Assembly: GCA_020137815.1 (NCBI GenBank)
Contig: CM035360.1
Span: 2,508,077 to 2,572,076, forward strand
Length of the DNA: 64,000 nucleotides
Source of the DNA: Hormiphora californensis
Lineage: Eukaryota; Ctenophora; Tentaculata; Cydippida; Pleurobrachiidae
Direction of reading: 5' to 3'
Notes under the pieces: generated by a model
What the model was told of the DNA's origin: nothing
What the model saw: only the letters and a program-made list of their open reading frames with translations
Database searches by the model: none
Shown: piece by piece, positions 25,390-37,800 of the stretch
Layout of the letters: each line of letters opens with the position of its first letter
Position numbering within the stretch: the stretch's first letter is position 1
Translations under genes and position numbers: made by a program

Positions 25390-26164
25390 TATACTGGAAT
25401 AACTAAAGAAGTAACTACTATAATAAGGGTGTCATTGTCAAATAGCAGCAGGCAAGTCATGAGATATCACAGCTCAAAAGCCCTAAACCCCCCGTGCCAT
25501 ATCACCCACGAGCCAGACAGATTGGGGGCAGTAACAGACACTAACCGGCTAGCAAGGGTTTCTTGAATCACACGCCGTACTGCACCACTCCAACGGGGCT
25601 CTCTCATTGGTCCGTTCCAGTCACGCGACCAAAATCCTGGCTTCCTATTGGTCGACTCCCCTCATCCGCATACACACAAATAGCTCCTGTGGGGGAGAGG
25701 GGGGTTACAAGGAAGGGTAGTATGGTATATATATCTTGAGGATGTCAATTGCAGTAGTGGACGACCACCCGCTTCCCCCTCGCTCCAAACAGACACACTG
25801 CTAGACAGAGGGTAGCCAATGGGAGGGCAGAACGGGCATCACGTGACATGATTCAACCAATGAGAGCAATTGTTGTGGTCAGGTGGTGGAGCGCGAAACT
25901 AGACAATAATGTCCCCCGCTCCAGGAACCACTATTAACTTGGCCTAGTCTGCTGAGGGTATCACGTGATATATAACGACATCACGTGGAGGCGCTGTGAT
26001 TGGTCCAATGGGTATCACGTGACATTTCATCCTCCTTTTGGGGGCACCTCATTGGCCCATCCGAATTCTCCCGCCGTCCCTGGTCTAGGGAGAGAGAGGG
26101 AGAGAGAGCATGTCGACAAGCTTAATATCAAGGGTTCTCATGGCACGTGGTTGTCTGGGAGACT

Positions 26165-26168
<4 letters not shown>

Positions 26169-26226
<58 letters not shown>
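26169..26226. repeat. (GA)n microsatellite
   Basis: Pure GA run. Confidence 0.97.
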
Positions 26227-26228
<2 letters not shown>

Positions 26229-26414
26229 ATGTGTGTTGTGGTCTCTTCCTCTTACTGTTTAAATTGTGTGCTGAAGGGGGTTCCACCATGCCAGACACGG
26301 GGAGAGACCACGGCGGGGGATGCCTTGCAGGAGACAGTTATACACTCTCCCCCATGAGATGGAGCTGGAGAACAGTGACTAGCTTCCTGCTCAATTGCCT
26401 GGGAGTGGGACAAG

Positions 26415-26419
<5 letters not shown>

Positions 26420-26497
<78 letters not shown>
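26420..26497. repeat. (GA)n microsatellite
   Basis: Pure GA run. Confidence 0.97.
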
Positions 26498-26500
<3 letters not shown>

Positions 26501-26549
26501 GTGTTAAAAAGTAAGTACTCTTCCAGTCAACATTCTACCGGAAGAGAGA

Positions 26550-26555
26550 TTTATT
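26550..26555 (-). promoter_or_regulatory. candidate polyadenylation signal of the valyl-tRNA synthetase gene
   Basis: AATAAA on the minus strand, about 250 bp downstream of the stop codon at 26804. Confidence 0.5.
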
Positions 26556-26803
26556 CTAAAAGGGCTGTCATGTGATGAAGAAGAGAGGGAGGGAGCTGGG
26601 AGGGGCGAGGAAATAAAGGGAGGGAGGGGCGAGGGAACTAAAGAAGGAAGGTTTGGGGAGGAGAGAGTGTGATCAGATTAATGAAGAGAGGAGGGCACAA
26701 ACTAAAACAAAGCATCTCACGGGAGAGAAAAAAGAAAGCTAAAACCACATGTTAAGAAAAAGAAACGTGACACGTCAGCAGATCGACGATCGTGATGTCA
26801 TCA

Positions 26804-28809
26804 TCAAAGTGAGAGTTTTTGGAAGCTGACAATGGCCGCATCTATCGTTTCCACTTCCGCGTGGAGAGCTTGTAACTTTTCCTTATCCGATTTGATCACG
26901 TGATCTGGTGTTTTCTCGCTGTGCTTATCGATCTTTTCTTTGGCTGCGGAGGACTGCTCCATGGTGGCTGCACGTTTCTGTTGTAACCTGAAGGGGAGAA
27001 GGTGTTGGCGCATATCCTTCTACCCTGATGACTGATCCCGGGGGAGGGGGTTGGAAAATTGGCGATGGTCGGTATGCTCGCGTTTGTACCCAAAAAAGAA
27101 CTGCAATATGATCGATGATCTCTCACCTTGAAATTTCCTTCTCAGGATCAACAAGTCCCTTTACTAGAACGTGTACTTCACACCTGTTACCTACTGTACC
27201 AACAGCAGTACCTGGACGAGTGGGGGGATGAGGGTGGAAGAGTGGGACAAAAAGGGGCAAGGAATTTCTTCACAAAATCAATAATCAATACTATTACTCC
27301 GGGGTATGGATATAGTGGAGTAATCCACATGAATTATCAATTATCATCCTTAGCAGCAAGCTATACTAATAGAAACTAGGTGGTAATGTACTGCCAGTGT
27401 GCTTACCAATGGGTATTTGAGGTGCATTAAGTGAGAGAGACGAACAACCAATCAGATCTTCCATGGCAGGAAGGAACTCTCCAATTGGTTCGCTACTTGT
27501 CAGGAATACTTCTGGTTTTGCTTTTGACTCTAGATAAGTGTCTTTTGTCGATCTGTTAGGAGGAGGAGGGGGTTAGATGTGTGTCGTGGGGAAATGGGAG
27601 GGATCAGGGAGAGGATCTTATTGACATGTCATTATTTAATTAGTTAATCATTTATTATTTAATATTTAATTTTACGTGTTATTATCAGTCTCTTCAATTC
27701 TTATACAGGATAGGTTATAAATTTGTCGAAAACAGGTGGTAAGATGTGTCAGGAACCCGCCAGCAACTAGGACATTTGACAGTCAGAGTTGCTATGGCAA
27801 CGAGTTACAGCGTCAAATTGACGTTATTGCATATATGATGGCCCCATCGCTTCTTAGTTACAGTATTATTTGTTATCGCTAGCCCCAGTATTCCTCGATT
27901 TAGTAATGGGAAGTAGCTGATAGGAACCATTACTTTTTTTGGCGGAATGGGGGTATTACTGTCATGCCAATGCTCTGACCGCGGTTCTAGGTCAGGCCTT
28001 AATGCTCTGACAGTTCCAAGATCTACAAAAGCTGTCAGAGATATTTCTAAGAATGTTGATGTCAAGTTATACCGCCAAGTGATAAACGAACTCACCATAC
28101 CAAGCATGTTTGATAAGCTTGGATTCTTAGTATTTTAATGCCAAACATTTTTAAATATATTCAGATTAGGTGTCTAATAAGGTCATCAACAAACTTGGGA
28201 GAATGACAAACACACATATGTATACGTGACAAAACATGATTATCGACGAGAGAGAAACGTTGGTTACGAAGTCACCCCTATTATTGATTGATACAGCTTG
28301 CGCTGAGGGGTTGTTGTTGTTGTTGAGGGGTGATTTCGCATTACCAAGGAGGAACAGGGACCTTCCGGGCTGTATTATTAGGGGGTCACTGACCCCGGGT
28401 CAGGGGGTTCTGAGGGACTTACCGGGCTGTATGTACAATGTTTTTGACAAGTTCCATGGTAGCATCCAACTGTTCATCTCTCCAAATCCCACTGCACTCG
28501 GGGTATGAGGCTACAACCAGTGATGGGGCCTTCTCTTCTCCTAGTCTGGGGAGTCGCTGCCACAGCTCCTCTGCAGAGAGAAAGGGGGGGGGGGGTCAGC
28601 AAAAGGGAGTTAAGTATGCGAGCAGTGCCTAGAGGCCCAAGTTTCAGCGAAAGTTTGATTACATTCTCGATAAATTGGTAACAATGTTAGAGAAGCCTAA
28701 ATTACATATCGAGAATGATCCAATGCTATGATTACGCCCCGCCCCAACGAAGGGAAGCTCTCTCTGGTCCCCAGAGTTACTAACTGATTGGAAAACTGCC
28801 ATAATTTTG

Positions 28810-28841
<32 letters not shown>

Positions 28842-31800
28842 CCGCGCTTATATACCGCCCATACCCGACGGAAACATGTCAAAATATTGGCGATGCTCCG
28901 CCTGGTCATCAGAGCGGTATATCCTCGAGTAAATATATGACACACACAAACACTCTGGTTGAAAAAGACAATATATAGGAGCCGATATAACTGGACTTAT
29001 AAAACTGGTGGAATAACTGGTCCCGTAAACCTGTAGATATAAATTTAAAACACGCTATACTCACACCTGCTAGGGAAAAAAGTTTAAACTAGGTAGTGAT
29101 TTAATAGCATGTCTAGAGAGAGGATGACACCAATTGCCCGCAGGCTCCACAACTACAACAAACATTACAACTCAGCCGCGGGTTCCCCATCACCCACTCC
29201 AAATGCACCAACGAAGAGATGTGTCTTCAGACGGGCCTTGAATGTATCCACATTGGGGATTGACCTGAGCTCAAGAGGTAACTCATTCCAAATAGTAGGC
29301 AGGAACACTGATAGTCTCCTACGTCTCAACTTAGAGTTGGCATTGATGCTTGTCATCTTGGGGTGTTTTAATCTGTACGGATCAGTAACACTAGTCATCC
29401 TTGTTGTCCTGGAGAGACCCCAGCTGTCATCAAGTGGCACCATTTCCTGGAGGTAACGGGGTGCTGTTCCATAGACTATCTTGTAGGCGATCAGACAGGC
29501 TTTGAAGTCCAGTCTGTAGGAGATGGGCAAGATATGGCACTGCCTGAAGTATTCCAAATACTGTAAAACTACTAATTTTCGTGAGATTTTTATTTTCGCT
29601 CTTTATTTTTGGCTGGAAAATCCGCGAAAATTAATTCCGCGAAAATATTTTGGACGATTTTTTACAGAAAGCTCGTGCAATGAGAAAATGCTCACATTTC
29701 ATTGGTCTATGCCAAGCAGGTCTGGTGTCTCATGGCAATGATGACTGCACTCTTGGCGTAATTACATGGGTGCTTGTAGTGAGAATACGGTATCAGTTCA
29801 ACACGGTATCAGTGAAAAACGGTAAATTGAGACCAATCAGAGCGCCAGGTTGACAACACGTGACACCGAAATATATTTATTTCAAATACATATGTATTTC
29901 AGAAACCGTAATGGTCAAAAACCGTATTATTCAGACACCATATTCCCACTACAAGCAGCACTGTTAGACAATAGACTAGGACCGTGAAATGGGGGTAGCA
30001 GTGGGATAAGCGAAAATTAAAATCGCGAAAATAGTCAATTTTGATCGAATCGCGAAAATTAATGGCCTCGAAAATATCTAGTTTTACAGTAGCTTTCCTG
30101 GTGTCCATGGATGTTGTATATAAAGCGCACACAGGCGTTAAGAAGTTTCTGGAGCCCACTGAGAACTCGACCTGGAAGTCCACAGTACAGTATGTTACTG
30201 TAATCAATTCTTGATATGATCAATTGTTTGACCAACATTATCTTTGTTGAAATATCAAAACACCTGTGCAACTGCCAGAGATTCCGTAATGCCAATCCAC
30301 ACTGTTTCCTCACATTGTTAACCTGTCGTTCAAGATTGAGATTGTGATCCAGGAGGATTCCAAGGGTTTTCCCGGTTGTTCCACTACATTCACTAGGGGA
30401 GATTTCTGTTCCTCCAAAGTTAATGACTGGATCGAAAGTGACCTTGCCTAAGGAACTGCGCTTTCCAAGAAGGGTACTTATCTTGTCCAGTATACCTGGT
30501 CCAGTAGTTGACGAGGCACATGTTGACATGTGTGGACTGTGGCATGGTACTCAGGGTAGCAACGTGAGGCCACACGCGGGGGGAGTTTAATGTTTGGGAG
30601 TAGTAGGGTACAGGGTCAGTAAAATATGAGCCGGTTTTTATTAACTTATTATCAGGGTCAGTAATATAACTTATTATCGGTCCTTTCCCATGCTGATACT
30701 GGCATCACACAGCACCGGTTACGACCTAGCGGCTAGCTGGACCCCTCTCTCCTTTTATTCTCTCATTTTCTCTCAACAAGGTAGCCCCCTCACGTGATCA
30801 ATACCACGTGTTTCCTGGCCCAAAACCTACTTTCCAGTCTAGATAAGACACATTTCACCCTATCCCCCCAACCCCCCAAGTTGGAGAAAGGGTTCCAACC
30901 CAGTAGCCTCCATTACAATTTTCCATGAGCCATCTCGGGGCGCGGTGAGATGGGGTCTGGTCTGCATCAATGATGAGGAGAGAGGCTCGAGTAGCACAAG
31001 AGCCAAGAGGTTATGGAATTAATCCCAGGTACTTACCGGGGGGGGGGGGGGGTTGGGGAGAGGGCACTTACCGCTAATGTAGGGCATGAAGGGATGGATG
31101 AGACGAAGTCCCACATCTAGACATGTGTACAACGTATGTCGTGCAGCAACCTGCTCTGCTTCTGTTCCCTGCAAGATGAGATTGTTGGTATAATTGGGTT
31201 TGAAATCCGGTTAAAATTTGGTATATCATGAATAATTGGGTTCAATATAACAGTGAATACTATATTGTGAACCAGTCAATATACCGTGCTTCCAATCTAC
31301 CCTCTCAACCACGTTTTACAGAGGTTAAATAACTGTTATACATGTCCTAAAATATATTTTCTGAGCAGTGAGATGAGCTAAAGAGCTGTGAGCTGTAATT
31401 GCCATGGCAATTAACTGAACTCAGCTGTGAGCTGTTGCCATGGCAATTAACTGAACTAACGAGGTTAGGATGCAGTAATGGGGTTTTCCCCACACACTCT
31501 CTCACGCGACAGAGTTACCATTTAATTACGTACTAGTGCCCTCTTACTGAGGCTGGGAACAACAACAGCTGGTCTGTATGGCAATCATCTAGTGTAAATC
31601 GTTTTTGAGATGACTAGGGTAGCCACTGGCTATTTGAAATTGTTTTTGAGATGACTACCATTAGTTACTAGTGACTAATGATCGTGCACTATATACTAAC
31701 ACTATATGATTGTGGCATAGGGTGGCTCCCTTTCTCCTTACCTTATAAAATACTCGCTTGCTAGCCTCTAAGTACACATCACACAACTCATAGAGCCAGA

Positions 31801-34800
31801 AGTTGTAGATGGCCGTGGTTGCCGCGTTAAACTGGTACTCCGTGAACCCTGTCCTTGTCTCTGTGATGGCCACAGATGCCCTGTGTAGGATCCATTTATC
31901 TGCGTAGAAGGGGGAGGGGTGTGTTAGTGGGGTGTGTTAGTGGGGTGTGTTAGTGGGGTGTGTTAGTGGGGTGTGTTAGTGGGGTGTGTTAGTGGGGTGT
32001 GTTAGTGGGGTGTGTTAGTGGCGTAGCTGGGAAGAAGGGGGTGGGGTGTGTTAGTGGGGTGTGTTAGTGGGGTGTGTTAGTGGGGTGTGTTAGTGGGGTG
32101 TGTTAGTGGGGTAGCTGGGAAGAAGGGGGTGGGGTGTGTTAGTGGGGTGTGTTAGTGGGGTAGCTGGGAAGAAGGGGGAGGGGTGTGTTAGTGGGGTGTG
32201 TTAGTGGGAAGAAGGGGGTGGGGTGTGTTAGTGGGGTGTGTTAGTGGGGTGTTAGAGGGGTAGCTGGGAAGAAGGGGGTGGGGTGTGTTAGTGGGGTGTG
32301 TTAGTGGGGTGTTAGAGGGGTGTTAGAGGGGTAGCGGCATAGCTTGTTAGGGAGGTGTCAGTGGGGTATAGCTTGGAACTTGGAGGGGCGGGGGTTATCA
32401 GGCGAGAAGTTGCGTCGGTAATTGCACAGCCAGCGGCACGTTTCAGACTTGATCTGAAATCCGTTATTTTTATATTATGATACTTGCAGCTGTTCACCGT
32501 TCCGTTCTTTCAGGACCGATCGCAAATCTAGGGCTCTATCTCTATCTTAGTACTATCTATCTCTTTCGCATTATATCTTTTCTCTCTGCGTGAGGGTAAG
32601 AGGGACACCGTTCCCAAGCTGATTATCCGTGGTTACACAATGACTACACCCCTGGTAAGGGGTTACTCAACAATGAACAATACACTCCATCGCTAAGGAG
32701 AGCAAGAGATCATCCTCGTTGTCTCTCTTTATCTCTCTCCAGCCTCTTATCACGAGAGAGTAGTGAAGAGGCTTGCGTAGAGAATAGAGAATCTCACCAC
32801 CATTCACTATAGTAAGAGAAATAACATAGTTTTGAGATTCTTGAAGATAGATGGGAAAGTAGAGAGCAAAATATAAACCGTGAAAAGAATCAAACATTTC
32901 TAAACCCTTCCTGTTGGTGATGTTCCAGTTCAATTTCAACTCCTTCGATATTTAATGTGGTCCTTCTCTGTCTCTAGAAAGTTATTTTGATATCTCCTTC
33001 TGGTGCTGATACACACTCCCGCCAGTGGGTATAAATCTAGCCAGTGGGTAATCCCCACATTGGAAAATCCAATAGGGAATAGACTTTAAGTGCTCCGATT
33101 ATCTCGCTATTCTCTTCGATGTGTGTGAGTGAGAGACATGGCGAGATAATCGGAGTACTTAAAGCAACGTGCCAAACACGTCGCACATGGATAGTCACGA
33201 AGTGGTTAAGCGATGCGTTATGCGAGTGATCAACTTTATTCTGAGCGATCGTTGTGTGTATCAAAAGTGATGTGAATTCGGTTTATTTTATTTAGTACCT
33301 ATCCAAGTTGTATGTGTTGACAGCAGTTGGTGCAATGGTTAGAGGGGCCATGATACTACAATGGATCCTGATCCTACTGCCGATAATGACCCTCCAACAA
33401 GGTAAGAGTCAAATGAAGGGAACAGCAAGCAGCTGTCACTATATGGCAATATGTGATCGTTTTGGGTTTAATAATATCGACCATTTTAAATGATATATAT
33501 TTCAGACTGGATAGATCGGACCGATCAGGAAAGGTTTCCCCTTAACCTTGCAAACGGAGACCTGCTACAAATAACCAGACAAAACATGAGTCGTATTGCC
33601 CTTCGTCTCACTTCAAAGCAACAACAGGAACTATTTCTACGCTTCAAGATCGAGTTCGAAGAATCTAAGATGAAACTCGATGCGTTAATCCGAAGCGTTG
33701 GAAATCAAGATTCCCAAGTTAGCGAAACCGATTGGGACGGAAGTGAGATCCTGACCTGGGACATTTACATGTCGAAAGATGCAGGTGGTAATCCGTCCCA
33801 GTTTGTCGTGAAGCCTAGCTCATCGGACATCCCAATGGGTATATTGGACTTGCCCACGAATTGGACAGATTATATAATGACGTATGATCAGGCATTCTTC
33901 GGCAGTCAGGATACTGGAACAACCAAATATCGGATTACCATAGGTGTGTATGATCGCAAGCTTCCCCTCGTCCGATCCGAAGTTGGGGTTTTGAGTAGCG
34001 ATGAACTACCCAAAATGATATAAAAGGCCTACTTATTTTGCAAATTCCCTGGTTGCTATGGTAACCAACAACAACGGTCAATATATGTTTGTTAAAGTTT
34101 TGGGCTACATAATTGTAACAGCTCTCAACCATGCAGCCAATCAATTGTATCTGGGCAGTGTAGTTTCAACATTTCGCTCTCTCAGGTTGTGCCGACCTGC
34201 AGGAAAACTCTTTATACCATCTGAAAATGACGCGAACCAATGACACGGTCTACTCTGTAACTTGTCGGAATGCTACCTTGAAGCCATCCCACACAGAGAT
34301 CAAGTGCAGCGATGGAACCTGGTCTCCTCTACCATCTGATATAACATGTGAAGGTAAGATATCAATATCAAGTCAAGGAAGATTCGAAAATTTCTCAGCT
34401 ATTTCTGTCCCGCACGGGGTGCCTCCCTTACTTGCGCACGCAAAAGAGGGAATATCAAGTGCCACAACTAGCTTGTTCCATAACAATCAATCACCATTTT
34501 CAATCCCAAACCACTATATCCATTCCCATCTTCTGCTGATGTTATTCCAACCTATCCTGCACTAATCAACTATCAAGTGTCCTAACAATAAATCACTATT
34601 TCCAATATTTATCACCCAAACATCTCTTTACAGCTGACGTTGTTCCAACCTGCCCTCCACCGGCCAACTACACTGACTACTACTTCACCCCTCTCAACTC
34701 AACTGCATACTTGGTCACGTGCAACAAGAGGAAACAAGTCCCCCTACCTGGCCCTGTGATCTCATGTGATACAACTGGTGGAGTTTGGAGTCCGCTACCA

Positions 34801-37800
34801 CGTGATATTACATGTGGTGATGTAGGTAAGTTATAGTGGTGTGGGGGTAAGTACTGTTAACTGTGTAGTTACTAAATAATTACTAAATAATTACTAATTA
34901 GTTGTTGTTGTGGGTCAAACAAAACAGTTGGGGACTGATTTTGTTTGACACCAAATCACACCAAACAAACAGTCAGACAGACAAACCAACAGACAGACAA
35001 ACACTAACCTACGACGGAGAACTGAATTCCCTCAGGCCGTTCCCCAATTAAACTCCTCTTGAGAGGCGTGTACTGATCCCCAAGCTGCATTTTAGCGAAC
35101 TTTGTAGCATTCCACAACTTGTTACAGAACTTCCTATACCCTTCTATCCTCAACACATCCAGGTTCATGTCTCGGGCCTGACGGGGGGGGGGGGGGGGGG
35201 GTGAGGGATAGAGAGAGATAATGGCGACCATTTACGACCCATGGGCCTAGCGGTGGTTCATATATTTCCAGTTAGGGGGAGGAGGGGCAGATAAGAGGCT
35301 GGATGGGGAGAAAGGGACCTCTGAAATTAGTGAAGATAAGGGATCTATAGATAATTGATTTAGGAAGGTAATGGGGCAAAACCCCGACCCTTTCGTGGAA
35401 TTTGGTTTTGGAATTATGGGTTAATTTGGTTTCCAATGAAGCGTCTTCTGATTTTATTGTGTATTTAGCACAGAGAGGAAAGATAATCTCTTTAAAGGTT
35501 GACAAGATACCTAAAACTTTTCGTATATCGTCTTATTTTGATTTATCATTAATTTTCAGTATTTTTTCAGAATTTTTTGTCGGCTAGAATTATGTGCAAA
35601 ATAGGGGGTCTACTGACAAATGAGTGTGCCTTTTTTAAAATTGATACCGTAATATCTCCGGTTCCTGATGAGATACAGAAACCGTTTTGGTAGCGTTGGA
35701 AAGGTCTTATTGAGACCAATCCAACGCAACCAAGATCAAGTCTTTATCTTTTGAGGAACCGGAAACGTGAATTTCAATTTGCGAGACGCAGTGAGTGTGC
35801 CCAGTAAAACCAGTGCTGACAATATCGGTAGACCCCCTATTTCGAATTTTTTTCTAGCCGACAAAAAATTCTGAAAAAATGCTGAAAATTAATGATAAAT
35901 CAAAATAAGACGATATACGAAAAGTTTTAGGTATCTTGTCAACCTTTAAAGGGAGAGATATTGTATTGAGGGTGTTGTCCAACACCCCCCCCCCCCCAAA
36001 ACATTAATCATGATACCATCAAGTTGACCAGATCAGCTGTTTGAATTAGGGACCCCTGGGTTGCCATGCCGACAGACTAGCAGCTAGGGACAAGTCAACC
36101 CCAGGGCGATGAAGTAGAACAATAGTATGAACTACCCTCAAGATACCAAATCAGATCACAGGTCATTGGTAAATATAGGTGGTGTAATTGCTTGGGGTAC
36201 TGAGTATATATCCATGACACAATATAATCAATAATCATCCCAGCGCATCAAACCAAACACCGCCGTGTGAAGTGAGATAGATACACTAACTAAGAGAGAA
36301 GTTTTCATTAAATCCTAGTTGAACCTGGCGAATCACCTGTATTAGCGCAGCGAATTGTTTGGTGAAAACTGAAAGCTGGTTGGGAGCGGCCAGCAGGTTT
36401 CTCCGCACGAATTTATTATGGGGGGTACATAATTTAACCTACCATTGTAAGGAAGGAACAGAGAGAGAATCTCATAGCGTCAGTACCACACTCAGGAATT
36501 CCGTTGGGGAACAGTTGAGATTGGCCAGCTCGAGCTCGTACCAGCTCTTCTGGCTTGAGGTATCTAGTAACGATGATGTGGTGAGGCGAGAAGGTCACCT
36601 TTACTTATACCGCCAGAGTAATAGGTATGATAAACATTAAACTCGAACGTAAAACTTGCTATTTCCCTACATAATTCCCACCCATAACTATTACCCCACC
36701 CGGCCCAAACCTGATTTGGATTTACCCATTATCGATAGCCTTGTGAAGTTCATCCAGTCCAATACCGTTCACGATAAACAATGGGTCCACTACGTTACCC
36801 AGACTCTTGCTCATCTTCACACCTAGTGGTGAGATTGTTACTTTAACTAGTTGGGAGAGAGAGAGCAGAGGTGAGATTGTTACTTTAACTAGTAGAGAGA
36901 GCAGAGGTGAGTTTGTTAAGTTTTAACTAGAGAGAGAACCATAGTTCTCCAACTCACCATGGGCATCCCTGATCATAGGATGAAGATACACATCTTTGAA
37001 GGGAAGCGTGTCTGTCAGCTCCTGTAGAATTGGTAAGTTAACTGATTAGACAATTGGTAATTTAATTGATTAGATAATTGGTAATTTAACTGATTAGATA
37101 ATTGGTAATTTAATTGATTAGATAATTGGGGAGCTATTGAGTTGGGTAATTGGTTAGATAGAGGGGTAAAAAAAGGTGTAATGATGTATCATAATAATCA
37201 TAGTGGAGTTTGATGTTTGAATATATTATACCACTAGCCCAGCAGACACACAGGATGTGGTTACCTAAAGCTATCAGTACTGTATTTTATTGAATTTAAC
37301 CCAACGGCCGGGTAATAATTAATGCGATTAGGAAATGTGGCACCTGGGTGTGTGCCAAAAAGTGCGGGCACGTCATTTTTGGTGGACCTTATCTTAAAAT
37401 AGCTGGTGTGCTGTCTAGACTGGTCAGTTCAACAAGTGGTTGTCTGACTGTGTCTGCTTCGACCTTAGAACAGCAGTTTGGAAATGGTACAATTATTGTG
37501 GCTAACCATGTGAAATTAATGGATAAATTACAGGGTGAAAGTTATTATGGTTTGGTGCTCTTTCAGCAGGGCAGGGTTAGGATCCAGGATTTCGATTCCT
37601 GCTATTTTCTAAACCCCCCCCCCCCACATCTAGAAGTCTAGAGTCCTATAATAATATCAGTCTCGGATTCTCCTATAATACTGTTTTCAGTTCCTAAGAA
37701 CATCCACCAAACTCCTATCGTACTTCTCCCTAGCCCCTCTTTATCTCCCAATTTCAGCTCCCCACGACTTTCTACAATTGGTATCTAAGTTCCTGAGAAC

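Larger units (their letters stand above)
25390..26803. other. intergenic, E-box rich, and VARS 3' flank
   Basis: No gene was recognised. Several CACGTG-containing TCACGTGA-type sites and ATTGG/CCAAT boxes cluster at about 25595-26055. The 3' UTR of the valyl-tRNA synthetase gene ends in this region. Confidence 0.45.

Noticed and set aside
33037-33264. Minus-strand ORF over a hairpin at about 33085-33165
   Set aside because: The hairpin (gcgagataatcgga and its complement) explains the pattern; no coding support.
36359-36640. Plus-strand ORF of 93 codons
   Set aside because: It is the antisense shadow of VARS exon 19 (36443-36563), which has clear synthetase similarity on the minus strand.
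37348-37641. 97-codon plus-strand ORF in VARS intron 16
   Set aside because: No recognisable domain, no splice partners, and the end runs into a C tract; probably degenerate repeat sequence.
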